Shown: one piece after another, positions 1-7,149 of the stretch
Layout: the number at the start of each line of letters is the position of its first letter
Position numbering within the stretch: position 1 is the stretch's first letter
NCBI GenBank assembly: GCA_029879945.1
Contig: JAOUPJ010000031.1
Location: 1 to 17,911 of the forward strand
DNA: 17,911 nucleotides
Source of the DNA: Gammaproteobacteria bacterium
Lineage (GTDB): Bacteria; Pseudomonadota; Gammaproteobacteria; S012-40
Direction of reading: 5' to 3'
Notes under the pieces: model-generated
What the model was told of the DNA's origin: nothing
The model's input: the letters and a program-made list of their open reading frames with translations, nothing else
Database searches by the model: none
Program-made: the position numbers and the translations under genes

Positions 1-408
1 TATCAACGCTTTCCACAGGGGGTGTGCGTAGTCGACAGTGGCACTGCTACCACGGTGGATGTGGTGGACAGGTTTGGCCAACATCGGGGCGGCTTGATTT
101 TACCTGGGCTGAAGTTGGCGCAGAATATGCTGCAAAATCAAACAGCTAGAATTGAGATCAATGCGGAAATGGAGAAAACTTCCCCCTTGTTGGCAGACAA
201 TACGAGCACCGCAGTATATTCTGGAATCGTACATGCCACCCGGGCTTTGATTGATCTCACTATGCGAGAAGAAGGAAATGGATGTGCCTTGGTGTTGACC
301 GGCGGGGCCGCTCACGAAATTGGAATGGAGTGGACAGGCGCCAGTATAAGCCCTAATCTGGTACTGGAAGGCCTGTATCTGGTAGCAAAATCATGTCGTC
401 AAAATTAA
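1..408 (+). CDS. coaX: Type III pantothenate kinase CoaX, C-terminal part
   Basis: The reading frame is open from base 1, so the gene starts upstream and only the last 135 residues are visible; full CoaX is about 240-260 residues. The enzyme phosphorylates pantothenate with ATP, the first committed step of coenzyme A synthesis in the cytoplasm. The segment VVDSGTATTVDVV matches the family motif DxGTAxTxD. GGLILPGLKLAQNML fits the conserved glycine/proline patch that follows it, and LTGGAAHEIG fits the C-terminal nucleotide-binding glycines. The GTG at base 22 lies inside the conserved core and is not the start. The gene overlaps the SPOR-domain gene by 16 bases (393-408), implying one transcript. 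In gammaproteobacteria coaX usually follows birA, which would be just outside the window. The function is assigned from family motifs and is secure. Confidence 0.93.
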   Translation, partial: YQRFPQGVCVVDSGTATTVDVVDRFGQHRGGLILPGLKLAQNMLQNQTARIEINAEMEKTSPLLADNTSTAVYSGIVHATRALIDLTMREEGNGCALVLTGGAAHEIGMEWTGASISPNLVLEGLYLVAKSCRQN

Positions 409-1277
409 ATCTAGTAGTGTGGTTTGGTCTGGGTTTTGGCCTGATCAATCTACTTGTCTTCATTAGTTTTATCATCGTGCCTACCGAAGCACCACCTACT
501 GACGTGGTAGCTGAACACAAAGAGGGGGCAAAGCAGCTTACCTTGGTTAGGGAACTTGCCTCGACTGGCTCAGAAGAGCCCAAAATAGTGGTCGAAGAAA
601 GGGCGGGGAGCTTGTCAGATCGTTTGGCGGCTATAAAGAAAAAACAAATTACGGCACTCAATGAGCTGGAGAGTTCGAGTGATCCCAGAACGCTTTCGAA
701 CTCCTCTGGGGCGAGCGGACGTTTGGAAAAAATGTTTGAGACCCAACGTAAAGAGGAAACTGAACAGGTCTGTTACAAAATTGGCCCCTTGTATAAAACA
801 AACGATGTTAGTCGTTTAAAATCAGGGCTGAGAGAGGTTGGTATAAAAGGCAAAGAAGAGGTGGTCAATCCTAAAGACTTTGAAGGCTATTGGGTCTATT
901 TGGCGCCGAGTAAAACCTATTCGCTCGCCAGGCTGAAAGTTGAAGAACTCAAGTTGAAAGGTGTTAAAGATGTGGCGATTGTGGGGAAAGTAAAGCCAAG
1001 AAATGCCATTTCATTAGGATTGTTTAAAAATAAAAATATTGCACAGGAAAAGTTTGAACAGGTACGAGGGCTGGGTTACGAACCGAAAATGATGGAGCGG
1101 TTTAAGGATCGTAGGAAGACCTACCTGAGTATTCAAGTGGAACAAAACCGTTTTGTTAACAAGGAGCGATGGACTCAGATCCTATCCAAGTACACGAGTG
1201 GAAAAATTGAATCTGCTGAGTGTGAGGATGCGCCGGCGAGTTCGCGTTTTGCAAATATCCAGCAAGCCGCGGAATAG
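393..1277 (+). CDS. Membrane-anchored SPOR-domain protein
   Basis: This 294-residue protein has one N-terminal membrane segment (about residues 8-30), then a charged, low-complexity linker (about 31-125). A C-terminal domain follows with CYKIGPLY at 127-134 and the beta-alpha-beta pattern AISLGLFKNK...AQEKFEQVRGLGYEP (about 205-231) typical of SPOR folds. SPOR domains bind denuded peptidoglycan glycan strands at division septa, so the body is expected in the periplasm. The gene begins inside the end of coaX with a 16-base overlap, so translation is probably coupled. A SPOR protein behind coaX is a common gammaproteobacterial pairing, but a mechanistic link to coenzyme A synthesis is not known. 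The SPOR call rests on pattern recognition rather than a profile score, and the exact role in cell-wall biology is unknown. Confidence 0.8.
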   Translation: MSSKLNLVVWFGLGFGLINLLVFISFIIVPTEAPPTDVVAEHKEGAKQLTLVRELASTGSEEPKIVVEERAGSLSDRLAAIKKKQITALNELESSSDPRTLSNSSGASGRLEKMFETQRKEETEQVCYKIGPLYKTNDVSRLKSGLREVGIKGKEEVVNPKDFEGYWVYLAPSKTYSLARLKVEELKLKGVKDVAIVGKVKPRNAISLGLFKNKNIAQEKFEQVRGLGYEPKMMERFKDRRKTYLSIQVEQNRFVNKERWTQILSKYTSGKIESAECEDAPASSRFANIQQAAE

Positions 1278-1286
1278 TGCCTTGGG

Positions 1287-1343
1287 ATTACCGCCCGCAA
1301 AGTAGAGGAATAAAGCCTGGAAAAACACTTCTCTAGCGGTAAT
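1287..1343. repeat. Interrupted inverted repeat between SPOR gene and tRNA-Thr
   Basis: The arms ATTACCGC (1287-1294) and GCGGTAAT (1336-1343) are perfect complements. Inside them TAGAG (1303-1307) pairs with CTCTA (1331-1335), directly abutting the right outer arm and leaving an 8-base bulge on the left. A T-rich stretch follows at 1352-1357. This could be an imperfect terminator or processing site for the coaX-SPOR transcript, but the T-run is 9 bases beyond the stem and overlaps the candidate tRNA promoter. Confidence 0.4.
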
Positions 1344-1346
1344 TCA

Positions 1347-1375
1347 TTGCCTTTTTTGTTTAAAATCGATAGACT
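1347..1375 (+). promoter_or_regulatory. Candidate sigma-70 promoter of tRNA-Thr
   Basis: TTGCCT (1347-1352) and TAGACT (1370-1375) are separated by 17 bases. The -10 ends 12 bases before the mature tRNA 5' end, so transcription would start only a few bases upstream of the tRNA. Each hexamer matches consensus at four of six positions. The spacing and location make it credible, but this is by eye only. Confidence 0.4.
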
Positions 1376-1387
1376 TCGTACCCATTC

Positions 1388-1463
1388 GCTGGCGTAGCTC
1401 AGCAGGTAGAGCAGCTGACTTGTAATCAGCAGGTCGTAGGTTCGATTCCTATCGCCAGCTCCA
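1388..1463 (+). tRNA. tRNA-Thr (anticodon UGU)
   Basis: This is a 76-base cloverleaf with encoded CCA. The acceptor arms GCTGGCG (1388-1394) and CGCCAGC pair perfectly, followed by discriminator T and CCA at 1461-1463. The anticodon stem GCTGA/TCAGC closes the 7-base loop CTTGTAA, giving anticodon UGU, which reads ACA threonine codons. The D-arm contains GCTCAGCAGGTAGAGC, and the T-arm carries GGTTCGATTCC. In E. coli the equivalent thrU is the first of four tRNAs (thrU-tyrU-glyT-thrT) ahead of tufB and behind the pantothenate kinase gene. Here the same first tRNA follows the kinase operon but stands alone and is closed by a terminator directly after it. Confidence 0.97.
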
Positions 1464-1471
1464 GCAAAATC

Positions 1472-1506
1472 AAAGGCTTACCTCGAAAGGGGTAGGCCTT
1501 TTTCTA
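1472..1506 (+). terminator. Rho-independent terminator after tRNA-Thr
   Basis: The stem GGCTTACC (1475-1482) pairs with GGTAGGCC (1491-1498), including one G-T pair, extended by A-T pairs at its base. The T-run at 1499-1503 follows. It lies 8 bases beyond the CCA end of the tRNA, so the tRNA is transcribed as a single-gene unit or as the end of the coaX operon. Confidence 0.85.
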
Positions 1507-1665
1507 TTCTCTCCCTGATACAGAAAAAAGTTCTCCAGACGAAATCCGGCTACCAAAGGCTAGTCGTTGAGTGATTGTTGATCATCAACGCTGCAGCCCT
1601 GGGATGGGATGTACGTGTTGCGCCTAAAATGGGCGGTTGCTTTCCCGTTAATTCTGGCCCAGCCT

Positions 1666-2355
1666 TTAGAAATCGTGACGCAGACCGACTGCCCATCCCT
1701 CCCCTTTTAGAGCTGGATTTTTCGCTTCAAAACCGTTGTAACGATACTCGATTAGTCCCCAGGTCCTTTTGAATAATTGGAGGTTGAACTGGGGCTCGGC
1801 AACCAAGACCTCCTGATTTTCATCTAAAAAATTGTAGTCGGCAAATCCGCTGAAATTCATCCAGTCATTTATTTTCACAAAATAGATCAAACTGATTTGT
1901 CCTTGACCTTCGGATTGTACGGGGAGTATTCGGAGCTGCGCCCACCCGAAGCCGCTTTGTTGCTTGTAGGTAAGCCCACCTCTCCAAGTAGTATTGTTGT
2001 TTCCAGTAGTAAAATCATTGTATTCCGCTTGCAGGGCTAGCCCGTCTATACCTGAGACTTCCCCTAAACTGTTTGAGGATAGCCGGTATTCTGAAAAGGT
2101 TCGGCTATTGTCATAGCGCTTGTCTGCATTGTTTTGGTCGCTATGAAAGTCCGTGAATCCCCAGAACGAGAGGCCTCCTCCCAGATCGCTGGCAGAAAGC
2201 TGTAGTGTAGTCGTGTTGAAGTCACGATTATCCCAATAATAGCTCAGCTGGGCATCGCTATTTGCAGTTACATTAGTGGAGATTTGTAACAGATAGAAAA
2301 AACTAAGCGCAGCTAGTGCACGAAATTTTGTTAACTTTGGAAATTGTTTTAACAT
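1666..2355 (-). CDS. Predicted small outer-membrane beta-barrel protein
   Basis: The 229-residue product starts with a signal peptide: a basic n-region with KQFPKLTKFR, then a hydrophobic stretch, with probable cleavage after residue 31 in VTA-NS. The mature part alternates polar and hydrophobic residues rich in aromatic amino acids (LSYYWDNRDF, GLSFWGFTDF, NFSGFADYNF). It ends in GWAVGLRHDF with a terminal phenylalanine, the sorting signature of barrels inserted by the BAM complex. The style resembles Tsx-type nucleoside channels, but no diagnostic motif was recognised, so a substrate should not be assigned. The ATG at 2353-2355 has GGAGG five bases upstream. The gene diverges from the dual solute-binding lipoprotein, with a 170-base gap to its preferred start, suggesting it may serve the same ligand. 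No clear terminator was found after its stop. Confidence 0.75.
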   Translation of the reverse strand: MLKQFPKLTKFRALAALSFFYLLQISTNVTANSDAQLSYYWDNRDFNTTTLQLSASDLGGGLSFWGFTDFHSDQNNADKRYDNSRTFSEYRLSSNSLGEVSGIDGLALQAEYNDFTTGNNNTTWRGGLTYKQQSGFGWAQLRILPVQSEGQGQISLIYFVKINDWMNFSGFADYNFLDENQEVLVAEPQFNLQLFKRTWGLIEYRYNGFEAKNPALKGEGWAVGLRHDF

Positions 2356-2393
2356 ACAGGCCTCCGAAACAGACGGTCTTCATTCTCTTCCAC

Positions 2394-2422
2394 TTGTCGT
2401 TAGCGAATCGTCTGGCTAATAT
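2394..2422 (+). promoter_or_regulatory. Candidate promoter of the solute-binding/kinase operon
   Basis: TTGTCG (2394-2399) and TAATAT (2417-2422) are 17 bases apart in the divergent gap between the barrel gene and the lipoprotein gene. Each hexamer matches sigma-70 consensus at four of six positions. The preferred start codon of the lipoprotein is about 100 bases downstream. No convincing counterpart was found for the minus-strand barrel gene. Confidence 0.35.
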
Positions 2423-2525
2423 TTCATGCTCTATTTGTAAATAATAGAAAAAAATTCTCTGGGATCATGTGTAAATGGAGACTGTGATCGATAATGAATC
2501 TGATACATGCAGCTTAGAGTATCTT

Positions 2526-4676
2526 ATGAGCACAATTGTAAATTATCGTCACCTATTCAACGTAATTGTTCTGGTTTTTTCAACGCTACTGTATTCCGGG
2601 TGTTCAGAGGAAGGCGAGATCAGTTCTCACCGAGAGGCTAGTGGTGCTCGGATCGATTTGCGTTTGGGCCACGATCTTCCAGTGGATTCACATCTGCATC
2701 GAGGGGCTGTGAAATTTGCTGAGCTTGTTTTTCAAAAAAGCAACGGTGTTATAAATGTGGAGATTTTTCCTCAGGAAACGCTGGCGAACGATCACGAGAT
2801 GATAGAAATGCTGCGAAAGGGAGAGCTTGATTTAGCAATTCCACCTACCGCTAAACTCTCAACCCTCGTTCCCTCATTACAGATAATAGATTTCCCTTAC
2901 TTGTTCGAAAGTCATGAACAGGCACACAAAATATTAGATGGGCCAGCTGGAACAACTTTGCTAAATCAGTTAGACATACATGGTTTAAAGGGGATTTCTT
3001 TCTGGGAAAGCGGCTTCAAGCAGCTAACTACCAGCACTCCTTTAGAGAATGCAGACGATTTGAAAAATCGCAAGTTTAGAATTATGCGAAGTTCTTTGTT
3101 GCGGGATCAGTACATTATGTGGGGAGCGAAACCTCTCGTTGTGGACTTTAACAAGACGAGGGAAGCTCTTGAGAAGGGAATTGTGGATGGACAGGAGAAT
3201 CCGCTATCAACAATTTGGGGAATGAAATTTCACACGGCTCAGTCCAACTTGATTTTAAGTGATCATGGTTATCTTTCCCAAGTATTAATTGTGTCTTCTA
3301 GTGTTTACCAACGACTGCCCGAAAACTTGCAAAGAGTTCTCATTGAATCGGGGAGAGAAGCGGGTGTCTACCAAAGAAAGGAATCAAGATCAGAAAACAA
3401 CGTGTTGAAAACTAAGCTTGCGGACGCGGGAATTTCCGTTGTGACTCTGAGTGATAAAGAACGCCAGATCCTGAAGAGTCGTGCACAGACTCTATTAGAG
3501 AAATTTCGTCACCAGTTTGGTACACGCATTGTTGAACAATTCATCCAGGAAATTGAGGACGACAAGCAAGGCACGCCTGGAGAATTGATATTGGGGCTTG
3601 ATGCAGACATGGCAGGTAACTCGGCCTTGTCGGGATTGGCAATTAGGCGGGGAATAGAATTGGCTCTAGATGAAATCAATGGGCAAGGTGGCGTGTTGGG
3701 CAAGAAGTTGGTCCTTCGAGCAAGAGACAATTCGATGGTGAGCGCCAGAGGAATGCAAAACCTGGAACATTTTTCAAGAGAACCTAATCTAGTCGCAGTA
3801 TTTTGTGGTATCAGTAGCCCAGTCGCGCTATCGCAATTGGATTTTGTTCATCAAAACAAAATTCTGTTTTTAAATCCATGGGCAGCTGCGACTGGTATAG
3901 TAGAAAATGGGAAAAAACCCAATTATGTATTCCGGGTATCTGTTCGGGATAAAGATGCTGCAACATTTTTGATTCCCAAGGCACTTAAGGAATCTAAGAA
4001 TGTCGCTTTGCTTCTGGCCAACAATGGTTGGGGGAGAAGTAACTACAAGGGTATGACCACAGAATTAGAGAGGAAAGGTATCAAAGCGACAGCGGTTGAG
4101 TGGTTTGATTGGGGTGAGATGAAGCGCGCAGCCATTGTCGAGCGAATTGAAAAGAGCGGCTCACGAGTGGTTGTATTCGTGGGTAATACGGTGGAGGGGG
4201 CAGAGTTTGTAAAGCAATTCTCCAAACTGAGTGCTCCCCCCGTGATTATTTCTCATTGGGGCATTACAGGAGGCGAATTTCCTCGCCTCGCAGGAGAATC
4301 ATTGGAAAAAGTTGATCTTCGCGTACTGCAAACCTATAGTTTCATAAATAATAAAAATAGTAGGGCGAGAGAATTGGTGAGCAAGTACAAAAAGAAATAT
4401 TATGTCGAAAATGAGGCAGATATTGTTGCCCCTACGGGTACTGCCCATGCCTATGATTTGACACTTATGCTAGCAAAAGCCATCAAGAAGGCCAATAGTT
4501 CAGATATGAGCAAGATTAGACAGGCAATGGAAAGCTTAGGACGTTTTGATGGTTTGGTGCGTACCTATGATCCAGCCTTTAGCAAGACAGATCACGATGC
4601 ACTAAAGGTAGACGATTTTTTCCTCGCTAAATATAGTTCTGGAAACCTTGTGCCGTTGGATTCTGTAGAAAAGTAA
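2526..4676 (+). CDS. Lipoprotein fusing a TRAP (DctP) and an ABC (Peripla_BP_6) solute-binding domain
   Basis: The continuous frame joins two unrelated solute-binding folds. The chosen ATG at 2526 gives a 716-residue product beginning with a lipoprotein signal (hydrophobic stretch to LLYSGC, lipidated Cys26; +2 Ser favours the outer membrane). An in-frame ATG at 2475 would add an acidic 17-residue extension unlike a signal peptide. From about residue 40 to 330 runs a DctP-type TRAP receptor domain. It retains the arginine of KFRIM (codon 3078-3080), normally the carboxylate clamp, and the VDGQENP motif with Asn at 3198-3200. From about base 3580 to the end is a Peripla_BP_6 domain of the branched-chain amino acid/amide type: GLAIRRGIELALDEINGQGG, then FVGNTVEGAEFVKQF, ending in FFLAKYSSGNLVPL. 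No TRAP or ABC permease is nearby. The next gene is a histidine kinase 15 bases downstream, so a ligand-sensing role is inferred. Confidence 0.85.
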   Translation: MSTIVNYRHLFNVIVLVFSTLLYSGCSEEGEISSHREASGARIDLRLGHDLPVDSHLHRGAVKFAELVFQKSNGVINVEIFPQETLANDHEMIEMLRKGELDLAIPPTAKLSTLVPSLQIIDFPYLFESHEQAHKILDGPAGTTLLNQLDIHGLKGISFWESGFKQLTTSTPLENADDLKNRKFRIMRSSLLRDQYIMWGAKPLVVDFNKTREALEKGIVDGQENPLSTIWGMKFHTAQSNLILSDHGYLSQVLIVSSSVYQRLPENLQRVLIESGREAGVYQRKESRSENNVLKTKLADAGISVVTLSDKERQILKSRAQTLLEKFRHQFGTRIVEQFIQEIEDDKQGTPGELILGLDADMAGNSALSGLAIRRGIELALDEINGQGGVLGKKLVLRARDNSMVSARGMQNLEHFSREPNLVAVFCGISSPVALSQLDFVHQNKILFLNPWAAATGIVENGKKPNYVFRVSVRDKDAATFLIPKALKESKNVALLLANNGWGRSNYKGMTTELERKGIKATAVEWFDWGEMKRAAIVERIEKSGSRVVVFVGNTVEGAEFVKQFSKLSAPPVIISHWGITGGEFPRLAGESLEKVDLRVLQTYSFINNKNSRARELVSKYKKKYYVENEADIVAPTGTAHAYDLTLMLAKAIKKANSSDMSKIRQAMESLGRFDGLVRTYDPAFSKTDHDALKVDDFFLAKYSSGNLVPLDSVEK

Positions 4677-4691
4677 AGAGATTGTTAGCCA

Positions 4692-6497
4692 ATGCAGTTG
4701 AGATCCAGCATAAAAAATCGGTTTGTTAAAACAATAGCAACCATGTTGGCCGGTTTTCTCCTGCTCTTGATGTTGGGGACCTACATAATAGAATTCCACC
4801 GATCTGCTGATGCGATCGATAAACAGCTACACTCGAGTGCAGAATCTAAGCTGGAACAGATCAATCTTAGGTTGGAGTTCGTTAAAGAGCAGGTGGAGGA
4901 TTTAGCCTCCAATTCTATTGTGGTAAACAGTCTGATTGATGCGGAAGGAAGATCTTCTTATTTGCCAGGGCTTATCAAAGTTTTCTCGCAGAAAAAGGAA
5001 ATTGTTTCTGTAACCGTGTTTGATTTTACCGGAAAAGTCGTCGAAAGCAATATAGAGGATAGTAGTCAATCAAATATTGTTAGCAAGCATACAGAAAATA
5101 TTGCTAGCCTAACGAAGACAAATATCAAACTTTCCCCCACAGAAAAATCTGTTTTGTTTGTTTCCCCGATAAAATACTTCAGCAGTGTACAAGGAGGAAT
5201 ACTAGTAAAGGTAGATATGGATGAGCTGGTGAAACAGTTAAATTTCAACAGCCTGTTTCAATACAATCTCTATATGCAGGACATTTTGATCTCTGGAAAT
5301 ATTGACGCAACAGTTCCTGGGATTCAAGCGACGCACTTAAGTACCAGCGAGAGTATATTGCATGGCCTTCAGACATCTATCGATGTATCTGTTCCGAGCA
5401 GGGTTGCGAACAAAGATTTGTACAACTGGATTATGGAAATTGGTTTGGTCGGTTCGTTGGGAATTATTATTGCGATCGTTGTGGCAACGCGAGTGGGCAA
5501 GGCATTGGCGCAGCCTATTCTAGAGTTGGCTCAAAAGGTTGAATCTGGCGTTCATCCTTCAGGGCCGACTGGGACTGGCGATGAGCTAGAGGTTTTGGCG
5601 GAATCGATTGATACGAAAAATGAGGGTTTATTTGCAATTAAAAACGATTTGGAGTTACTCGTAGCAGAGAGAACCAAGCAACTTTCCAAACAAGCAAAGA
5701 TATTAGAACAGCGAGGGGATGAATTGATCATGGCGAATCGTTCTTTGGAGAATGCGAACAAGGAGCTGAAGGCGCTGGACAAAATGAAAGACGAGTTCAT
5801 ATCTGTCGTGAGCCACGAATTACGAACCCCTTTAACCTCTATTCACGGCACATTGGGTCTGGTAGTGGGCGGTGTATTAGAATCCGACCCCCAAAAGAAA
5901 AAAGAATTGTTACAAACAGCAATCCGTAACAGCGATAGGCTTTCTAACTTGATTAATGATCTACTGGATTACAACAAACTGATGTCAGGAAAGTTGGAGC
6001 TCCATAGTACAGACATATATGTACGTGATCTAGTAGAAGACATGATTAAGGCGTCTGCCGGCTATGTTGAAAAATACTCGGTCCAACTGGAAGCGGACTA
6101 TTCCACTTTGAACAATATTATGATTAAGGGCGACAGGGCGCGCCTTGAACAGGTGCTGAATAACCTGATATCCAACGCAATAAAGTATTCTCCCAGAGGG
6201 GAGAAAGTTTCAATTTATGCTGAAAATATGGATGCTCGGGTGAGAATAAATGTTCGGGATAGGGGGCCAGGGATTCCGGAAGAGTTTAGAGCTCGCATAT
6301 TTGGAAAATTTAGTCAGGCGGATTCGTCGGACACGCGTGCACGTGAGGGAACGGGCCTAGGGCTTAGTATCGCAAAGGGAATTATAGAGGCCCACCTGGG
6401 GAAAATAGGTTATGAAGACGCCCCGACAGGGGGGACTATTTTTTGGATGGAGCTTGCGAGAGATGGTGAAATAAGTAAAAAAAAACTGGCATCTTAG
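4692..6497 (+). CDS. Membrane sensor histidine kinase with Cache-like periplasmic domain
   Basis: The 601-residue protein has a first membrane segment at about 14-35 and a periplasmic domain at about 36-245 whose VSVTVFDFTGKVVESN resembles a Cache fold. A second membrane segment lies at about 246-268, followed by a HAMP-like linker (QPILELAQKV...GDELEVLAES) and a coiled coil at about 315-365. HisKA follows with SVVSHELRTPLTS, phospho-accepting His375 (bases 5814-5816). The ATPase domain is complete: N-box NNLISNAIKYS (Asn495), G1 DRGPGIP (Asp523), G2 GTGLGL (553-558) and a closing GGTIFW. There is no receiver or HPt domain, and no response regulator lies next to it, so the partner must be encoded elsewhere. 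It starts 15 bases after the dual-domain lipoprotein, almost certainly co-transcribed; the lipoprotein probably presents ligand to the periplasmic domain, as LuxP does for LuxQ (inference). It converges with mog across an 18-base gap that lacks a hairpin. Confidence 0.92.
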   Translation: MQLRSSIKNRFVKTIATMLAGFLLLLMLGTYIIEFHRSADAIDKQLHSSAESKLEQINLRLEFVKEQVEDLASNSIVVNSLIDAEGRSSYLPGLIKVFSQKKEIVSVTVFDFTGKVVESNIEDSSQSNIVSKHTENIASLTKTNIKLSPTEKSVLFVSPIKYFSSVQGGILVKVDMDELVKQLNFNSLFQYNLYMQDILISGNIDATVPGIQATHLSTSESILHGLQTSIDVSVPSRVANKDLYNWIMEIGLVGSLGIIIAIVVATRVGKALAQPILELAQKVESGVHPSGPTGTGDELEVLAESIDTKNEGLFAIKNDLELLVAERTKQLSKQAKILEQRGDELIMANRSLENANKELKALDKMKDEFISVVSHELRTPLTSIHGTLGLVVGGVLESDPQKKKELLQTAIRNSDRLSNLINDLLDYNKLMSGKLELHSTDIYVRDLVEDMIKASAGYVEKYSVQLEADYSTLNNIMIKGDRARLEQVLNNLISNAIKYSPRGEKVSIYAENMDARVRINVRDRGPGIPEEFRARIFGKFSQADSSDTRAREGTGLGLSIAKGIIEAHLGKIGYEDAPTGGTIFWMELARDGEISKKKLAS

Positions 6498-6515
6498 TTG
6501 AGAGTGTTTGAGTAT

Positions 6516-7076
6516 TTATTCCTCATCCCGCTTCATTAGCGCATGCTTCGGTCTAAACGCCTTACAAACTTTCGGTTTCGTTTCAATGTAGGGTCCCTCT
6601 AGCAAATCAATACAATAGGGAACAGCAGGGAATACTGCATTTAAGCAATCGTCCACGGCCGAGGGTTTGCCAGGCATGTTTATAATTAAAGTATTATTGC
6701 GAATACCCGCCGTTTGCCGGGAAAGGATCGCGGTGGGTACCACGTTAAGTGATTCTGCTCGCATTAGTTCACCAAATCCAGGCAGTAGTTTCTGACACAC
6801 TGCCTCGGTCGCTTCGGGGGTAACATCCCTTCTGGCGGGGCCGGTTCCCCCTGTCGTCAAAATGAGCTGACAATGCTCCTCATCACAGAGGGTGATCAAG
6901 GTTTCCTCAATCAACAGGCGATCGTCGGGAATAAGTTTAAATAGCGGCGTCCAGGGGCTGGCCAGGGCACGCTGTAACCAATTCTCGATTGCTGGGCCGC
7001 CCCTATCTTCATATTCCCCGCGACTGGCTCTGTCGGAGATGGTCAGTATGGCGATTTTTAATTCTGAAGAACGCAT
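6516..7076 (-). CDS. mog: Molybdopterin adenylyltransferase MogA
   Basis: The enzyme adenylylates molybdopterin with ATP, preparing it for molybdate insertion in molybdenum cofactor synthesis. The 186-residue product has the MoCF fold motifs: LTISDRASRGEYEDRGGP (11-28), TTGGTGPARRDVTPEAT (74-90), LPGFGELMR, SRQTAGIR and NMPGKPSA (133-140). Its length is near that of E. coli Mog (195). The ATG at 7074-7076 is preferred because an AGGGG ribosome site precedes it by five bases. A TTG at 7094 would add six residues without a good site. It is transcribed divergently from amrB. No other cofactor gene is in the window, so this is an isolated copy. MoaB is a close paralogue; the RGEYEDRGGP and PARRDVTPEAT forms favour Mog. 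Confidence 0.93.
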   Translation of the reverse strand: MRSSELKIAILTISDRASRGEYEDRGGPAIENWLQRALASPWTPLFKLIPDDRLLIEETLITLCDEEHCQLILTTGGTGPARRDVTPEATEAVCQKLLPGFGELMRAESLNVVPTAILSRQTAGIRNNTLIINMPGKPSAVDDCLNAVFPAVPYCIDLLEGPYIETKPKVCKAFRPKHALMKRDEE

Positions 7077-7105
7077 AAACACCCCTGCAAGCAAGAACGA
7101 TCTTT

Positions 7106-7113
7106 ATTATACT
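7106..7113. promoter_or_regulatory. Overlapping back-to-back -10 elements of mog and amrB
   Basis: On the minus strand 7106-7111 reads TATAAT, a perfect -10 for mog with a start about 23 bases upstream of its ATG. On the plus strand 7108-7113 reads TATACT, a good -10 for amrB about 37 bases upstream of its ATG. They share four base pairs, so both promoters could not be occupied at once. Neither has a clear -35 at the right distance, which limits confidence. Confidence 0.35.
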
Positions 7114-7149
7114 TTAAAGATTAGTTGGAAACCCATTGGAGGGCGAATC

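Noticed and set aside
1565..1590. Overlapping dyads CGTTGA...TCAACG and GTTGA-TCA-TCAAC
   Set aside because: They are short, have no T-run and no gene to regulate at a plausible distance; chance is an adequate explanation.
1575..1772. Open frame of 65 codons on the plus strand after the tRNA-Thr terminator
   Set aside because: It lacks a ribosome site, has no recognisable domain, and its second half is antisense to the end of the well-supported barrel gene.
2475..2525. Upstream ATG extending the dual receptor protein by 17 residues
   Set aside because: The extension is acidic and would bury the lipoprotein signal peptide; the ATG at 2526 gives a normal signal sequence.
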